Shown: in pieces, positions 7,638-16,295 of the stretch
Numbering within the stretch: position 1 is the stretch's first letter
How the letters are laid out: the number at the start of each line of letters is the position of its first letter
Source of the DNA: CAYRYU01 sp964428355
GTDB taxonomy: Bacteria; Muiribacteriota; Ozemobacteria; Ozemobacterales; Ozemobacteraceae
Length of the DNA stretch: 64,000 nucleotides
Reading direction: 5' to 3'
Assembly: GCA_964428355.1 (NCBI GenBank)
Contig: CAYRYU010000007.1
Span: 62,001-126,000 of the forward strand
Made by a program: the position numbers and the translations under genes
The notes under the pieces: generated by a model
What the model was told of the DNA's origin: nothing
Seen by the model: only the letters and a program-made list of their open reading frames with translations
The model's database searches: none

Positions 7638-8210
7638 ATGGATCTGATCAAATTCGTGGGCCTGGCAGTGGTCTCCTTGTGTACCTATCTCTACTTCTAC
7701 CCGGGCACCACCGTATCGGACGCATACTATGACCAATTCTGCATTTCCAGGGGATGTTGCCGCAAAGTGAGGATCCAGACTTTCGGATCCCTCACGCGAG
7801 AATCAGATATCTCGAGTTCGACGCACTGCCTTGCGAGCTATGCCGCCGCTCTCCTAGGGCCCTGCCCCAAGCACAAATGGGTCTCCTTCCACGGCGGAGG
7901 GGAAGAATACAAAACCGGGATCGCCTACTTCATTTTCCCAACCTCCCAGTTCAGTTGCTCCGGGAGTCCGAGAGAGAATGTGAATCTGTGCGAGGATACG
8001 CGGTTCGATTGTTACGAGCAGAACTTCCGGCGGCTCTTCAAGCGAGATCGGCTTCTTCTGAAAAGAGTCCTGAGATACATATTCTCGAGGTACCAGAAGG
8101 ATAGGTGGTCGGGGCTGGATAAGTTCAAAGACCTGCTTGCCGACTCCGATCTGGCGAATGGAATCGAGAACCTGAGGAGGGGTCTGGCCCGGCTCGAAAA
8201 GGAACCTTGA
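7638..8210 (+). CDS. Cys-rich membrane-anchored protein of unknown function
   Basis: 190 residues with AAGGAAGGGA upstream of the ATG. One hydrophobic segment at the N-terminus (residues 2-22, LIKFVGLAVVSLCTYLYFY) is a signal anchor. The region after it is rich in Cys: CISRGCC, HCLASY, GPCPKH, FSCSGS, NLCED and DCYEQN give about eight cysteines between residues 35 and 120. This suggests disulfides in the periplasm or a metal site. The C-terminal 70 residues are basic and helical with no Cys. A three-copy 16-bp repeat starts directly after the stop, and the next gene also encodes a membrane-associated protein. I do not recognise the family. Confidence 0.65.
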   Translation: MDLIKFVGLAVVSLCTYLYFYPGTTVSDAYYDQFCISRGCCRKVRIQTFGSLTRESDISSSTHCLASYAAALLGPCPKHKWVSFHGGGEEYKTGIAYFIFPTSQFSCSGSPRENVNLCEDTRFDCYEQNFRRLFKRDRLLLKRVLRYIFSRYQKDRWSGLDKFKDLLADSDLANGIENLRRGLARLEKEP

Positions 8211-8258
8211 GCCGGTCGCAGATCCGGCCGGTCACAGATCCGGCCGGTCACAGATCCG
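8211..8258 (+). repeat. Three tandem 16-bp repeats after a stop codon
   Basis: Three head-to-tail copies of GCCGGTCACAGATCCG, the first with one substitution (GTCGCA), begin at the base after the stop of the Cys-rich gene. Each unit contains near-complementary CCGG and CCGG ends. Confidence 0.9.
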
Positions 8259-8398
8259 GGGTGAGTCCTACTGATCCGGTTCACCGCTGGCCCGTCTTCT
8301 CGAGCCTGCAGACCAGGCTCCAGGGACTCTTTGTCCCAATCTCCTTTTGATTTTCTTTTTCGAATTCAACTTTCGAACTCAACCGCAAGGAGGGTGAT

Positions 8399-10252
8399 AT
8401 GGGAAGTTTTCGAAAACTCGCTCTTTTCGTGATGGCTTTCCACCTGGCCCTTTTCGGGGTTATCCAGGTGGCGGAGGCGATCCAGGCGCGGTCGGTCCAA
8501 ACCGATGACTGGTGTTTCAAGGATTGGAACGCGCCCGGGGAAAATCCTCCCTCTCCCGTTATCACCAGCCTGTCCTGGGTTGCTGGAATCTGGTTTGCCA
8601 TCGAGATCCTCAGACTCATAGCAATGGGAGGGTGTCTCTCGACCTTCCTGGTCGTCGTCGCGGTCGTCTCGGTCCTTGCTTCCGTCGCAGGCCCGATGAT
8701 CAGCTCGATAACGGACCAGGGCCGGCCACGTGATTACCTTGGATATTCCGTTGGAGGGGCAAAGGATATCGAGAACTTCCGGGCGAACATCCTTAAGGGG
8801 CTGCTACCCCAACCATCCGACATCTCGTTCGAAGGGCTTTTCTACGATTACTCCTTCGAAACCGGCACCCGAAGCCTGGATGGAAGAGATGAGAGGGACC
8901 AAACTGCGCTTTTCCAGCCTTCGTTCTCACGGGCCTGGTCCGCAAATCCGCTGACGGGCGAAAGGGAGACCTACCTGGCGGTTGGCTTGAACAGCAATAT
9001 CAAGGCGTCCGACTTCTCCCGGAAGAAGCTCAACCTGGTTGTCGTCCTCGACATCTCCGGCTCCATGTCCAGTCAGTTCGACGAGTATTACTACGACCGG
9101 TTCACCAGGTCGAAGGTGTCGATCTCCCAGGCGGAGAAGGTGGAGAAAATCAGCAAACTCGGTGTCGCAGCGCGCTCCATCAATGCCATGCTCGACCACC
9201 TCAAGCCAGACGACCGTTTCGGCATGGTCCTCTTCGACCATAGGGCATACCTCGCGAAGAGCCTGAGGCTCGTTTCCGTAACCAACATGCCCGCAATCAA
9301 ACAGCATATCCTCGACGTCGAACCGCAGGGGGCGACCAACTTCGAAGACGGTCTCGAGATGGGCGCAGACCTTTTGACCCCATATTGCGGGGGAGCGAGG
9401 GGTGACTACGAAAACCGGATTATCTTCCTTACGGACGCCCAGATCAACACGGGCGACACCGACGACCGATCGCTTCTCAAGACGACAAGGGGGCTTGCCG
9501 CCAAAGGGATCTACTCGACCTTCATCGGAATCGGGCTGGATTTCAACACCGAGCTGATCGAGGCAATATCGAAGATCCGCGGGGCAAACTACTTCTCGGT
9601 GCACTCCCATGTCGAGTTCAAGAAACGGCTTGCGGAGGAGTTCGAGTTCCTGGTCACCCCCATGGTCTTCGACCTCGTTCTCAAACTCCACTGCCCGGGC
9701 TTCGCGATCGAAAAGGTGTTCGGCTCGCCCGAAGCGAACCAGGCCACGGGGGAAATCATGCGCGTGAACACCCTCTTCCCATCGAAATCGACCGCGGAGG
9801 GAAACCGCGGAGGGATCATCCTGCTCCGGCTGAAACCCACCGGGGACTCCCGATCGGGTGAGATGAGCCTCGACGTCACCTACGAAACCCGTGAAGGGGA
9901 TCCCTGCAGAAGTACAACCACGATCCGGTTCCCGGAACATCAAGATGAGTTCTACGATGATCCCGGAATCCGAAAGGGAGTCCTTCTGGTCCGATACGGG
10001 CAAATGCTCAAGGAGTGGCTGTGCAGCGGAAAGGTCAGGGCGGATCGGGCCGCGGAATTCTCGGGAAACCGGGTGGGGTTAGGCATGTGGGAGAGAACCT
10101 CGACCAAACTCGAAATCGATTCCCCCACCGAGAGCGTGATTTCGCGCTTCAAGGCCCACTTTCGGGATGAAATGAAGATAATCGGTGATTCGACCCTCGA
10201 CCGGGAAATCGGGATCATGGAAAACCTCGAATCCCGCTCCCACTCGGGCTGA
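8399..10252 (+). CDS. VWA-domain membrane protein
   Basis: 617 residues preceded by a very strong AAGGAGGGTGAT site. A signal sequence (residues 5-28) and two close membrane segments around residues 60-105 (ITSLSWVAGIWFAIEIL; FLVVVAVVSVLASVAGPM) come first. A von Willebrand factor A domain spans about residues 215-395. The metal-ion adhesion site is complete: DISGSMS near residue 219, the Thr in QGATNFEDGL, and the Asp in FLTDAQI. The C-terminal ~200 residues are beta-rich. The order resembles the YfbK-like group of bacterial VWA proteins, which bind partners through Mg. A long insertion in the first VWA loop (DEYYYDRFTRSKVS) is unusual. No MoxR ATPase is adjacent, so this is not a standard MoxR-VWA cassette. 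Confidence 0.85.
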   Translation: MGSFRKLALFVMAFHLALFGVIQVAEAIQARSVQTDDWCFKDWNAPGENPPSPVITSLSWVAGIWFAIEILRLIAMGGCLSTFLVVVAVVSVLASVAGPMISSITDQGRPRDYLGYSVGGAKDIENFRANILKGLLPQPSDISFEGLFYDYSFETGTRSLDGRDERDQTALFQPSFSRAWSANPLTGERETYLAVGLNSNIKASDFSRKKLNLVVVLDISGSMSSQFDEYYYDRFTRSKVSISQAEKVEKISKLGVAARSINAMLDHLKPDDRFGMVLFDHRAYLAKSLRLVSVTNMPAIKQHILDVEPQGATNFEDGLEMGADLLTPYCGGARGDYENRIIFLTDAQINTGDTDDRSLLKTTRGLAAKGIYSTFIGIGLDFNTELIEAISKIRGANYFSVHSHVEFKKRLAEEFEFLVTPMVFDLVLKLHCPGFAIEKVFGSPEANQATGEIMRVNTLFPSKSTAEGNRGGIILLRLKPTGDSRSGEMSLDVTYETREGDPCRSTTTIRFPEHQDEFYDDPGIRKGVLLVRYGQMLKEWLCSGKVRADRAAEFSGNRVGLGMWERTSTKLEIDSPTESVISRFKAHFRDEMKIIGDSTLDREIGIMENLESRSHSG

Positions 10253-10265
10253 AGCAAGGCCATGG

Positions 10266-11303
10266 CTACCAGAGTGATGAGGGCTTCTCCGCCTCGATCC
10301 GGTTTTCCCGCCCATCGCTGATCGCGGGAAAGAAATCGAGCCCGGTCCGCTTCTCGATCTCGTCCACCGTGGTGAAGAAGCGCTCCGGGCGTTCGTTTCC
10401 CCCGACATCCTGGGGGACCAGAAAGGACTGGATACGGATATCGGACCGGGTCTCGTCCACGATCATCTTGTAGAACTGGTCGGGAATCTCGATGTCGTTC
10501 CGTTCGGTCGAATCCAAAAACGCGCGCTTCGAGTCGAAAACCGGACCGTTGACCACCCAGACGCCGGCGAGCGACACGCCATAGTCATCCGCTTCCAGGC
10601 GTTCCAGGCGCCCCCAGACTTTTCGGTTCAGATCGGGAGTCTGGGGACAGATGTTCGACATCAGAAAGGTGTCGATCTGGCCCAGCTCTCCGTATTCCCT
10701 GGCAATGATCGAGTTCGGAGCCATGTGACCCCGGTCATACCCCGTTCCGTTGTAATCCTCGTGTTTGAGGGGGTCCCTGGTATCCTGGTCGGGGCGGAAC
10801 CGATTGGGTCTTTTCCCCGCCTTGAAGGATGGATTCGGATCGATCCGGTAGGCCACCCAGAGGGGGTTTCGCCGGAACTCCGAGTATCCCAGTGTGTAAC
10901 CGTTCCGTCTCAGGACCCTGAACTCGGACTGGCTGGCAAGGGGGCGTGGTAATCCGGCGTAGACCATGTTCCGCTCTGCCAATGTTGCTTTACGGGCATC
11001 CGGCTCAGGCCAGACGACCGGTCCGGTCGAGGCCGGGGTCGAAGGGCCCCTTGGACGAAGGAGCCACCAGGTCATCCCCGCAATCACTGCGAGGATAATG
11101 ATCAGCAGAAGAACAGGGATCAGGGCGGGTTTTTTCCGGCCCGGGCGGGGAGCGGGCTTTTGGCCTGGGGCCAACCGCCCCGGGTGGTTCGGCCCGGGGA
11201 TTTTTGACCCTGCCGTCCTTGATGGAACGCCCTTCATTGGGGAGGCTCCCGAAGATGGTTTTGGGGGTGGAGCGACCGAAGGATGCGGCTTTTTCAGGTC
11301 CAT
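10266..11303 (-). CDS. Membrane-anchored DNA/RNA non-specific endonuclease (NUC1/EndoG family)
   Basis: 345 residues. A Pro/Lys-rich cytoplasmic tail of ~55 residues leads to one membrane segment (about 59-82, ALIPVLLLIIILAVIAGMTW), then the nuclease on the outer side. The catalytic signature is YDRGHMAPNS (about residues 195-204), in which the His is the general base. The downstream MSNICPQTPDLNR supplies the Asn that binds Mg, and VWVVNGPVFD is the conserved core strand. Homologues degrade DNA and RNA without sequence preference, for nutrient recovery or as effectors. A TATAAT box sits just before the ATG with no ribosome-binding site, so translation may be leaderless or start later. The gene converges on the VWA gene with 13 bases between. 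Confidence 0.9.
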   Translation of the reverse strand: MDLKKPHPSVAPPPKPSSGASPMKGVPSRTAGSKIPGPNHPGRLAPGQKPAPRPGRKKPALIPVLLLIIILAVIAGMTWWLLRPRGPSTPASTGPVVWPEPDARKATLAERNMVYAGLPRPLASQSEFRVLRRNGYTLGYSEFRRNPLWVAYRIDPNPSFKAGKRPNRFRPDQDTRDPLKHEDYNGTGYDRGHMAPNSIIAREYGELGQIDTFLMSNICPQTPDLNRKVWGRLERLEADDYGVSLAGVWVVNGPVFDSKRAFLDSTERNDIEIPDQFYKMIVDETRSDIRIQSFLVPQDVGGNERPERFFTTVDEIEKRTGLDFFPAISDGRENRIEAEKPSSLW

Positions 11304-11372
11304 ATCAACACATTATATCAAAGGCTTTCCAGGAAGGGGTTGCTTTACGGGACCCCGATGGTAGAATGAGGA

Positions 11373-11876
11373 ATGCTTCCCCGCAAACTGAGTCCCACCC
11401 TGCTTCTTGCATTCGTATTTCCCGTGATCTGGGCGTTGCTGGGCTCCGGCGGGTTCGCTGGAGAACCGAATGGAGAACCAAGCAAGGTTTCAAGGAAACC
11501 CCCGCCCATTCCGGACGGAGTCGTGGAAAAGACCGGAGTCCTTTCAAAAGAGCGGTCGAAGCACTGGTTCCGCAAATGGGTCCGGGACGAAATACTCGTC
11601 CTGCACACCCCCGAAGGGCCCTATTCGCTTCTCAGAGGTTGGAACAAGCTGGTGGTCCAGAAACTGGATGAGCTCGTGGGAAAACGGGTCACGGTCACGG
11701 GCCTGGAAGTCGCCCCAAGTCAAAGGCACAAGAGAGCGGGGCTCAAGGTCTTCGACTTCAGGGAAGCCCCGGTTCCGGCATCTGCGGGCCCCCTCCTGGA
11801 CCTGGCCCCCCCCGTTCAGGAGGAATCCGCCTCTCCCACAAGGGAAATCGCCTCGGGCCCATCACAAAAAAACTGA
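11373..11876 (+). CDS. Exported protein with OB-fold-like core, unknown function
   Basis: 167 residues. A signal peptide (MLPRKLSPTLLLAFVFPVIW then ALLGSGGFAG) is probably cleaved near residue 29. The middle (residues 50-130) has an alternating beta pattern, including LVGKRVTVTGLEVAP, typical of small OB-like domains of periplasmic proteins. The C-terminus is Pro/Ser-rich and disordered. TAGAAT lies only five bases before the start and AGAATGAGG overlaps the region, so the start signals are poor. A repeat element of the GCAGAGACGCAGAG type follows. No family is recognised. Confidence 0.55.
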   Translation: MLPRKLSPTLLLAFVFPVIWALLGSGGFAGEPNGEPSKVSRKPPPIPDGVVEKTGVLSKERSKHWFRKWVRDEILVLHTPEGPYSLLRGWNKLVVQKLDELVGKRVTVTGLEVAPSQRHKRAGLKVFDFREAPVPASAGPLLDLAPPVQEESASPTREIASGPSQKN

Positions 11877-11920
11877 CCGCTCGGAAGTATTGACCCTGTA
11901 ACAAGGTAACTGACGAAAAA

Positions 11921-12076
11921 TGCCGCAGAGACGCAGAGAGCACCGAGAACGTGTGAGAAAATCAACCGACGAAGGAAGGGATCGAGAACGAAGAATTCTC
12001 GCCACGGATGAACCCGGATCAACACTGATTTTCCCGGATTCATCGACAGAGTCTGTGGCTCGGTGTCTCCGTGGCA
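11921..12076. repeat. Imperfect inverted repeat of the GCAGAGACGCAGAG / ACGGATGAAC type
   Basis: The left arm (TGCCGCAGAGACGCAGAGAG, then CACCGAG, 11921-11947) is roughly complementary to the right arm CTCGGTGTCTCCGTGGCA (12059-12076). Between them is CCACGGATGAACCCGGATCA (12002-12021), ending in ACACTGAT. These words recur between genes in many environmental bacterial genomes (from memory, not searched). No reading frame is supported here. Confidence 0.6.
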
Positions 12077-12141
12077 ATCCTATCAGCAAATTTGCCAAAG
12101 TTTCGAGGAATCAGCATTTTTCAGGGGGGGTGGAACGAAAA

Positions 12142-13377
12142 TCACCCACTCAGGCCGTTCGTGAGGAAAGCAGCGGCGGAGGCGGCAAGAAGAGCCGCAC
12201 CATGCGGGAGAACCTTCTCGTCGAAATCGAAAAGGGGAGAATGGTGGGGACGGGAAATCCCGTCGGAAACAGCCGCCCCAACCATCGCGAGGGCGCCTGG
12301 AACGACCTCGCAGAAGTATGCGAAATCCTCCGCCCCCATTCCGATTGAAGCATCGAGGACGCTGTCGATCCCGGCAACGGTCTTCGCGGCTTCCTCCATG
12401 ATCCGGACCATTCGCGGTTCGTTTCGCGTCGGGGGGTAACCCCGGGCAACCTCGAGCCGGTAATCGCCTCCAAGCCCCCGGGAGAGGGCAAGAGCTCCTT
12501 CCACCTCCCGGACAAGCTGTTCACGCACCTCGGGGGAGAAACTCCTCAGAGTCCCCTCGAGGTAGACCTCGGCGGGAATGACGTTCGCAGCCGTCCCGCC
12601 GCGGATCAGGCAGACGCTTACCACGGAGGGCTCGAGAGGATCGACCCTCCTGGCGGGGATCCCGTGCATCGCGGAAAGGATCGGAATGAGCATCCAAAGC
12701 GGATCCCGGCTGTCGTGGGGGTAGGCCCCGTGACCGCCGTTTCCCAGAATCCGGGCGTAGAAGGTATCCACGGCGGCAGTGAACAACCCAGGCTTGAGAA
12801 GCATCGTCCCAAGGGGGCGGGTGGAATCCAGATGAATCCCGAAAATCGAATCCACCCCATCGAGAACCCCTTCCCTTACCATCTTTTCAGCCCCGCTAAG
12901 GTTGTTCTCATCGTGGTTTTCCTCGGCCGGTTGGAAGACGAGGCGGACCCGGCCGGGCCTTTTCGCGGCGGAAAACCACTCCGAAAGGAGTCGGGCGGCT
13001 CCCAGAAGCATGGCCACATGGCCGTCATGCCCACAAGCGTGCATCATTCCGGGAACCTTTGAAGCGTAGGGAGCAGTTTTTCCGTCCTGGATCGGAAGGG
13101 CATCCATATCCGCCCTCAAAGCCACCGTCGGCCCCGAACGTCCTCCGATGTCGCAAACGACCCCGGTTCCCGCAATCCCCTTTTGGATCCTGGTGCAGCC
13201 GAAAGTCTCGAGAATCCCGACGACCGTCCGGGCGGTCCTTTTTTCCCCGAAGGCGGGTTCGGGGTGGGCATGGAAATCCCTCCGCCAGCGGACGAGATCG
13301 GGGGTGGAGGATTTGGCCGACCGCAGGAAACCTGAGACCTCGCCTTTTGCGGCACTATTTCGGCGTTGGTTCTTCAT
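12142..13377 (-). CDS. M20-family amidohydrolase (N-acyl-amino acid / hippurate hydrolase type)
   Basis: 411 residues with GGAGG seven bases before the ATG. It is a cytoplasmic two-metal hydrolase that releases the amino acid from N-acyl conjugates. Metal and catalytic residues are in place: LRADMDALPI (residues ~89-98), MHACGHDGHVAMLLGAARLL (~110-130, with the Cys/His metal ligands), RLVFQPAEENHDE with the catalytic Glu (~155), the dimerisation-domain segment GNGGHGAYPH, and IGMGAEDFAYF with the last ligands near the C-terminus. The length is standard. The CPBP protease gene ends 17 bases upstream on the same strand, so both are probably co-transcribed. The exact acyl substrate cannot be told; hippurate, N-acetyl amino acids and indoleacetyl conjugates are all possible. 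Confidence 0.93.
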   Translation of the reverse strand: MKNQRRNSAAKGEVSGFLRSAKSSTPDLVRWRRDFHAHPEPAFGEKRTARTVVGILETFGCTRIQKGIAGTGVVCDIGGRSGPTVALRADMDALPIQDGKTAPYASKVPGMMHACGHDGHVAMLLGAARLLSEWFSAAKRPGRVRLVFQPAEENHDENNLSGAEKMVREGVLDGVDSIFGIHLDSTRPLGTMLLKPGLFTAAVDTFYARILGNGGHGAYPHDSRDPLWMLIPILSAMHGIPARRVDPLEPSVVSVCLIRGGTAANVIPAEVYLEGTLRSFSPEVREQLVREVEGALALSRGLGGDYRLEVARGYPPTRNEPRMVRIMEEAAKTVAGIDSVLDASIGMGAEDFAYFCEVVPGALAMVGAAVSDGISRPHHSPLFDFDEKVLPHGAALLAASAAAFLTNGLSG

Positions 13378-13393
13378 TGGTTCCTCCGCGGGT

Positions 13394-14326
13394 TCAAGTT
13401 CCGGAAAAGGTCAGGGCGGCCCAGATCGCCCCCGTGATGAGTGCGTGCAGGAATGTGGAAACCCCGATTCCCCGTGTTTCCAGCGCGGCACGACCGAACA
13501 GGTACCCGATTCCGAAATAGAGGATCAGCTTGACGCTTTCGACAACGGCAGGCCAGCCAAACCATTCCTCAAGATAGGAAAAATGGATGATGCTGAAAAA
13601 GGCTGCTTGAAGAATGTTGGCAGGCTTGGGCCCGGTCGCAAGCACGAAGGCGGGCAACAGGAGGCCACGAAAAACTATTTCTTCGATCAGGGAGTTGTTG
13701 AAACCACCCAGGAGGCGCCCCCCGAAAAGGCCCATCATTTCGGGGGTTGCCGAGGAGAATCTGAGAGCCGCGTTTGCGCTCCCCAAGAAAAGGATCATCA
13801 GCCCGATCCGGAGGGCCACCTTCCACCATGCCATCGGCTCGCTTCCACCCAGGACTGAGGTTCCCGCCCCGATCTCTCCGATCCTGACGTTGCTCCGAAA
13901 CATCCCAGGAAAGGAAAACCTGAGTCCGAGCCAAAGTACGAGGATCGCGACGAACTGGAAACTCCTGTCAAGGAAATAACCGTTGAGATTTTCCACGAAA
14001 GCCTTGATGGAGCTTCCTGAACCGGGTATGGGAAGCGCGAGTGGGACCTTCTCGAATACGAGTTCCATGATCGCGTAAGAGAAGAAGGTCAACCCGAATA
14101 TTCCCGCAGCCTGGGAGCCGCCCCTTCCCTTCCTGGTTTGGAACAATTCCGACCAGAGAAAAAACCCGAAGAAAAGGCACAAAAAGACCCTTTTCCCGAA
14201 AAAATAGGGGGTCTTTCCAACAGCCTCCGGCAAAGAAAGCATGAACAACGCGACAACCCCTGCCAATCGCGTTGGAAGCATGTGCATCGGAACCGAACCG
14301 GGTGAGCCGCGCTGGACTTCTTCCAT
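13394..14326 (-). CDS. CPBP-family intramembrane glutamic protease
   Basis: 310 residues with six to eight hydrophobic segments. The abortive-infection/CAAX-protease signature is present: EEIVFRGLLLPAF (residues ~207-219), where the Glu pair and Arg form the active site, and FFSIIHFSYLEEW (~245-257) with the conserved His. A third motif, STFLHALITGAIW, lies at the C-terminus. Members cleave membrane substrates or protect against bacteriocins. The site GGGGGA four bases before the ATG supports the start. Transcription probably continues into the M20 hydrolase gene. The substrate is unknown. Confidence 0.9.
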   Translation of the reverse strand: MEEVQRGSPGSVPMHMLPTRLAGVVALFMLSLPEAVGKTPYFFGKRVFLCLFFGFFLWSELFQTRKGRGGSQAAGIFGLTFFSYAIMELVFEKVPLALPIPGSGSSIKAFVENLNGYFLDRSFQFVAILVLWLGLRFSFPGMFRSNVRIGEIGAGTSVLGGSEPMAWWKVALRIGLMILFLGSANAALRFSSATPEMMGLFGGRLLGGFNNSLIEEIVFRGLLLPAFVLATGPKPANILQAAFFSIIHFSYLEEWFGWPAVVESVKLILYFGIGYLFGRAALETRGIGVSTFLHALITGAIWAALTFSGT

Positions 14327-14439
14327 ATTTCCCCCGACTCCGGATGTTGGATTCGCGTGATTCTACCATCACCCGTCGTTGCCTGTCCCACTTTTTCAAC
14401 TTCCTTGGGCGACCCCGGTGTTTCGGTAGGTTCGCCAAT

Positions 14440-14468
14440 TTGACTGGGAGGGACACGAATGGTAAAAT
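14440..14468 (+). promoter_or_regulatory. Promoter of the lipoprotein cluster
   Basis: TTGACT (14440-14445), a 17-base spacer and TAAAAT (14463-14468), each matching five of six positions. The leader of about 155 bases to the ATG at 14630 carries a tandem 17-bp repeat. The stretch 14327-14629 holds no supported gene. Confidence 0.65.
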
Positions 14469-14484
14469 TGTCACGTCGAGGGTA

Positions 14485-14518
14485 CGACCCCGGTTTTTTC
14501 TCGACCCCGGTTTTTTCT
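14485..14518 (+). repeat. Perfect tandem 17-bp repeat in a leader region
   Basis: Two adjacent copies of CGACCCCGGTTTTTTCT lie about 15 bases downstream of the predicted transcription start and 110 bases before the lipoprotein ATG. The CCCCGG-T6 words could pause or terminate transcription. Confidence 0.9.
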
Positions 14519-14629
14519 TTCCCCCTAGGAAAAAAGGTTTCTTTGAGGATTTTTAGCGGGAGGGATTTCCCGTTCGTTTGGACAGTCATTCGAAAACGGT
14601 TGAAACACCCGATCTCTGAAGGAGTGGTT

Positions 14630-16201
14630 ATGCGGAATCTGGTTTTCTTTTCCCTTTTCGTCACCCTTTTCGGCGGCCTGGTATTCCTTTCCGGATGCCT
14701 TGGAAGGGATTCCTCGACGAGCCCCGTGATCGGTGCGACCGAGACCGTGCCCACCACGACAACCATTCCGGCTTCGTGGAGAGCGGAATCAACGGTATCC
14801 TTCCGAATCCTCAAGGCCGGCAGAAGGGATTCCCCCTATTCCGGCATCCTTGCAGGTGCGGGAGACGCTCCCACAGTGATTTTCAAGATCAGGGTCGTCA
14901 ACCTTGCGGATTCCGTCACCCCGTCCGTTCTGCTTTCCCAGACCGTTACAGCGGTACGGGAGGCGAGTGGAACCTATGCCGCGGTGGCAACCTTCCCGGC
15001 CCTTCCGGCGAGAACCGTCGTCGGAACGATCGAAATCATCGACGGGAACAAGGACGGAGACCGAATTTTCCGCGGAGCGGGAGATCTGGTCCCCGGTTCC
15101 AACACCGTTGATCTGGTCGCCAGCGGAACCTACGACGCGATCGAAATGACCGCGGCACTGATCGAAAGGCTTGTGGCTGAAAACGTAACCCGGGCCAAAC
15201 TTTTCAACCGGCTTGCCCTTGAAGCGGGAAACGTGGTGGATTACGTCCGAAGGACGGGAAACATCTCGTATGACCGGGCCTACCAGGTTTTCCTCGATCA
15301 GCTCCCCGCCTCCCTCGGCAAGGTGAATGTCTCGGCGGTGATTCCCGCTCCTGGGACCGCTGAATTCCCTTCAACCTCGATCCGGTATGGGGTTTCGGGT
15401 GGAATTATGGCTGGATCGCGTGCAAGAAGATACAGGGCACGGATCACGACGAATCCCGGAAGAAGGAACGAGATTGCGACGGTCACCGACGCGGTCGATT
15501 TGAGCGACGACAAGAAGAAGCTCCTGATCAACGAGGTCAAGATCGATTCTCCCGTCGGCAAGAACCAGGTTTCGATCGAGATTCTCCCTGCCACGTTCAC
15601 GCCGACCACCCAACCGATCGTAAAGGGGTACAACCTGGTTGACGGAACCCCCGAAAACGAACCTCCCGCCCCTCCCGCAACGGTCACGATCACTCCGGCA
15701 TCGACCGCGCAGTCCCTGGCTTACGACGAATGGAAGAACAAGCCCAACACATTCAACCAGGATATCAACGACTTCCTCAAGAACGCCACGGATGTGGCCA
15801 CCCTCACGAAAAAGGTCGAGGAACAGCTCGAGACCGTCATCAAGAATGATACGGTCGACGAAACCTTCAAATGGAACCAGGAAGTGGCGAGCCAGGCCAA
15901 GACGATCGCTTCCGAAACCCCGGTCATTTCCAAGATTGGCCGCATCAACGGAACTCTGAAAGACGACAACACCGGCGCGGTTATTCCTGGAGGGCTGGTC
16001 GGAATAGCCGGGACCACCCTCTTCGATATCACCGACGAGTACGGCTGGTTCGAAATCCTCGACCTCGAGCCTGGAACCTATTCCCTCGTGATCCAACGCG
16101 ACGGATACGCGCCCAAGACAGTCCCCGACGTGAGGGTGGACCCGGACCCCCCTCAGACTTCAGTTCGAATGTTGTCTCCCAGGCTCAGCAGGATCGAGTA
16201 G
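14630..16201 (+). CDS. Lipoprotein with C-terminal carboxypeptidase-regulatory-like domain
   Basis: 523 residues from the ATG at 14630 (GAAGGAG seven bases upstream). The frame is open further upstream, but only this start gives a signal peptide with a lipobox (VFLSGCLG, Cys at ~24). A Thr/Ser-rich linker follows. Residues ~45-160 are beta-rich, and ~180-430 mixed with helical parts (LTKKVEEQLETVI). The last ~80 residues form a carboxypeptidase-regulatory-like beta sandwich: GRINGTLKDDNTG, then DEYGWFEILDLEPGTYSL and RDGYAPKTV. Such domains act as rigid cell-surface modules. It leads the lipoprotein cluster but is not a paralogue of the next three beyond that domain. Its role is unknown. Confidence 0.8.
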   Translation: MRNLVFFSLFVTLFGGLVFLSGCLGRDSSTSPVIGATETVPTTTTIPASWRAESTVSFRILKAGRRDSPYSGILAGAGDAPTVIFKIRVVNLADSVTPSVLLSQTVTAVREASGTYAAVATFPALPARTVVGTIEIIDGNKDGDRIFRGAGDLVPGSNTVDLVASGTYDAIEMTAALIERLVAENVTRAKLFNRLALEAGNVVDYVRRTGNISYDRAYQVFLDQLPASLGKVNVSAVIPAPGTAEFPSTSIRYGVSGGIMAGSRARRYRARITTNPGRRNEIATVTDAVDLSDDKKKLLINEVKIDSPVGKNQVSIEILPATFTPTTQPIVKGYNLVDGTPENEPPAPPATVTITPASTAQSLAYDEWKNKPNTFNQDINDFLKNATDVATLTKKVEEQLETVIKNDTVDETFKWNQEVASQAKTIASETPVISKIGRINGTLKDDNTGAVIPGGLVGIAGTTLFDITDEYGWFEILDLEPGTYSLVIQRDGYAPKTVPDVRVDPDPPQTSVRMLSPRLSRIE

Positions 16202-16215
16202 GCCCCGCATCACTG

Positions 16216-16255
16216 AAATCCCCGTACACCCGGAGGGCTTTTCGGCGGGGTTTTT
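16216..16255 (+). terminator. Possible terminator after the first lipoprotein
   Basis: AAATCCCCG and CGGGGTTTTT arms enclose an inner CCG/CGG hairpin, ending in five T. It begins 15 bases after the stop, so the first lipoprotein may be transcribed separately from the three paralogues. Confidence 0.45.
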
Positions 16256-16295
16256 CATCATGCCCATTTTCGTCTACAGATAGAGAGGATAGGAC

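Noticed and set aside
8399..10252. VWA protein as part of a MoxR-VWA conflict system
   Set aside because: No MoxR-type AAA+ ATPase lies next to it; neighbours are a Cys-rich protein and a nuclease.
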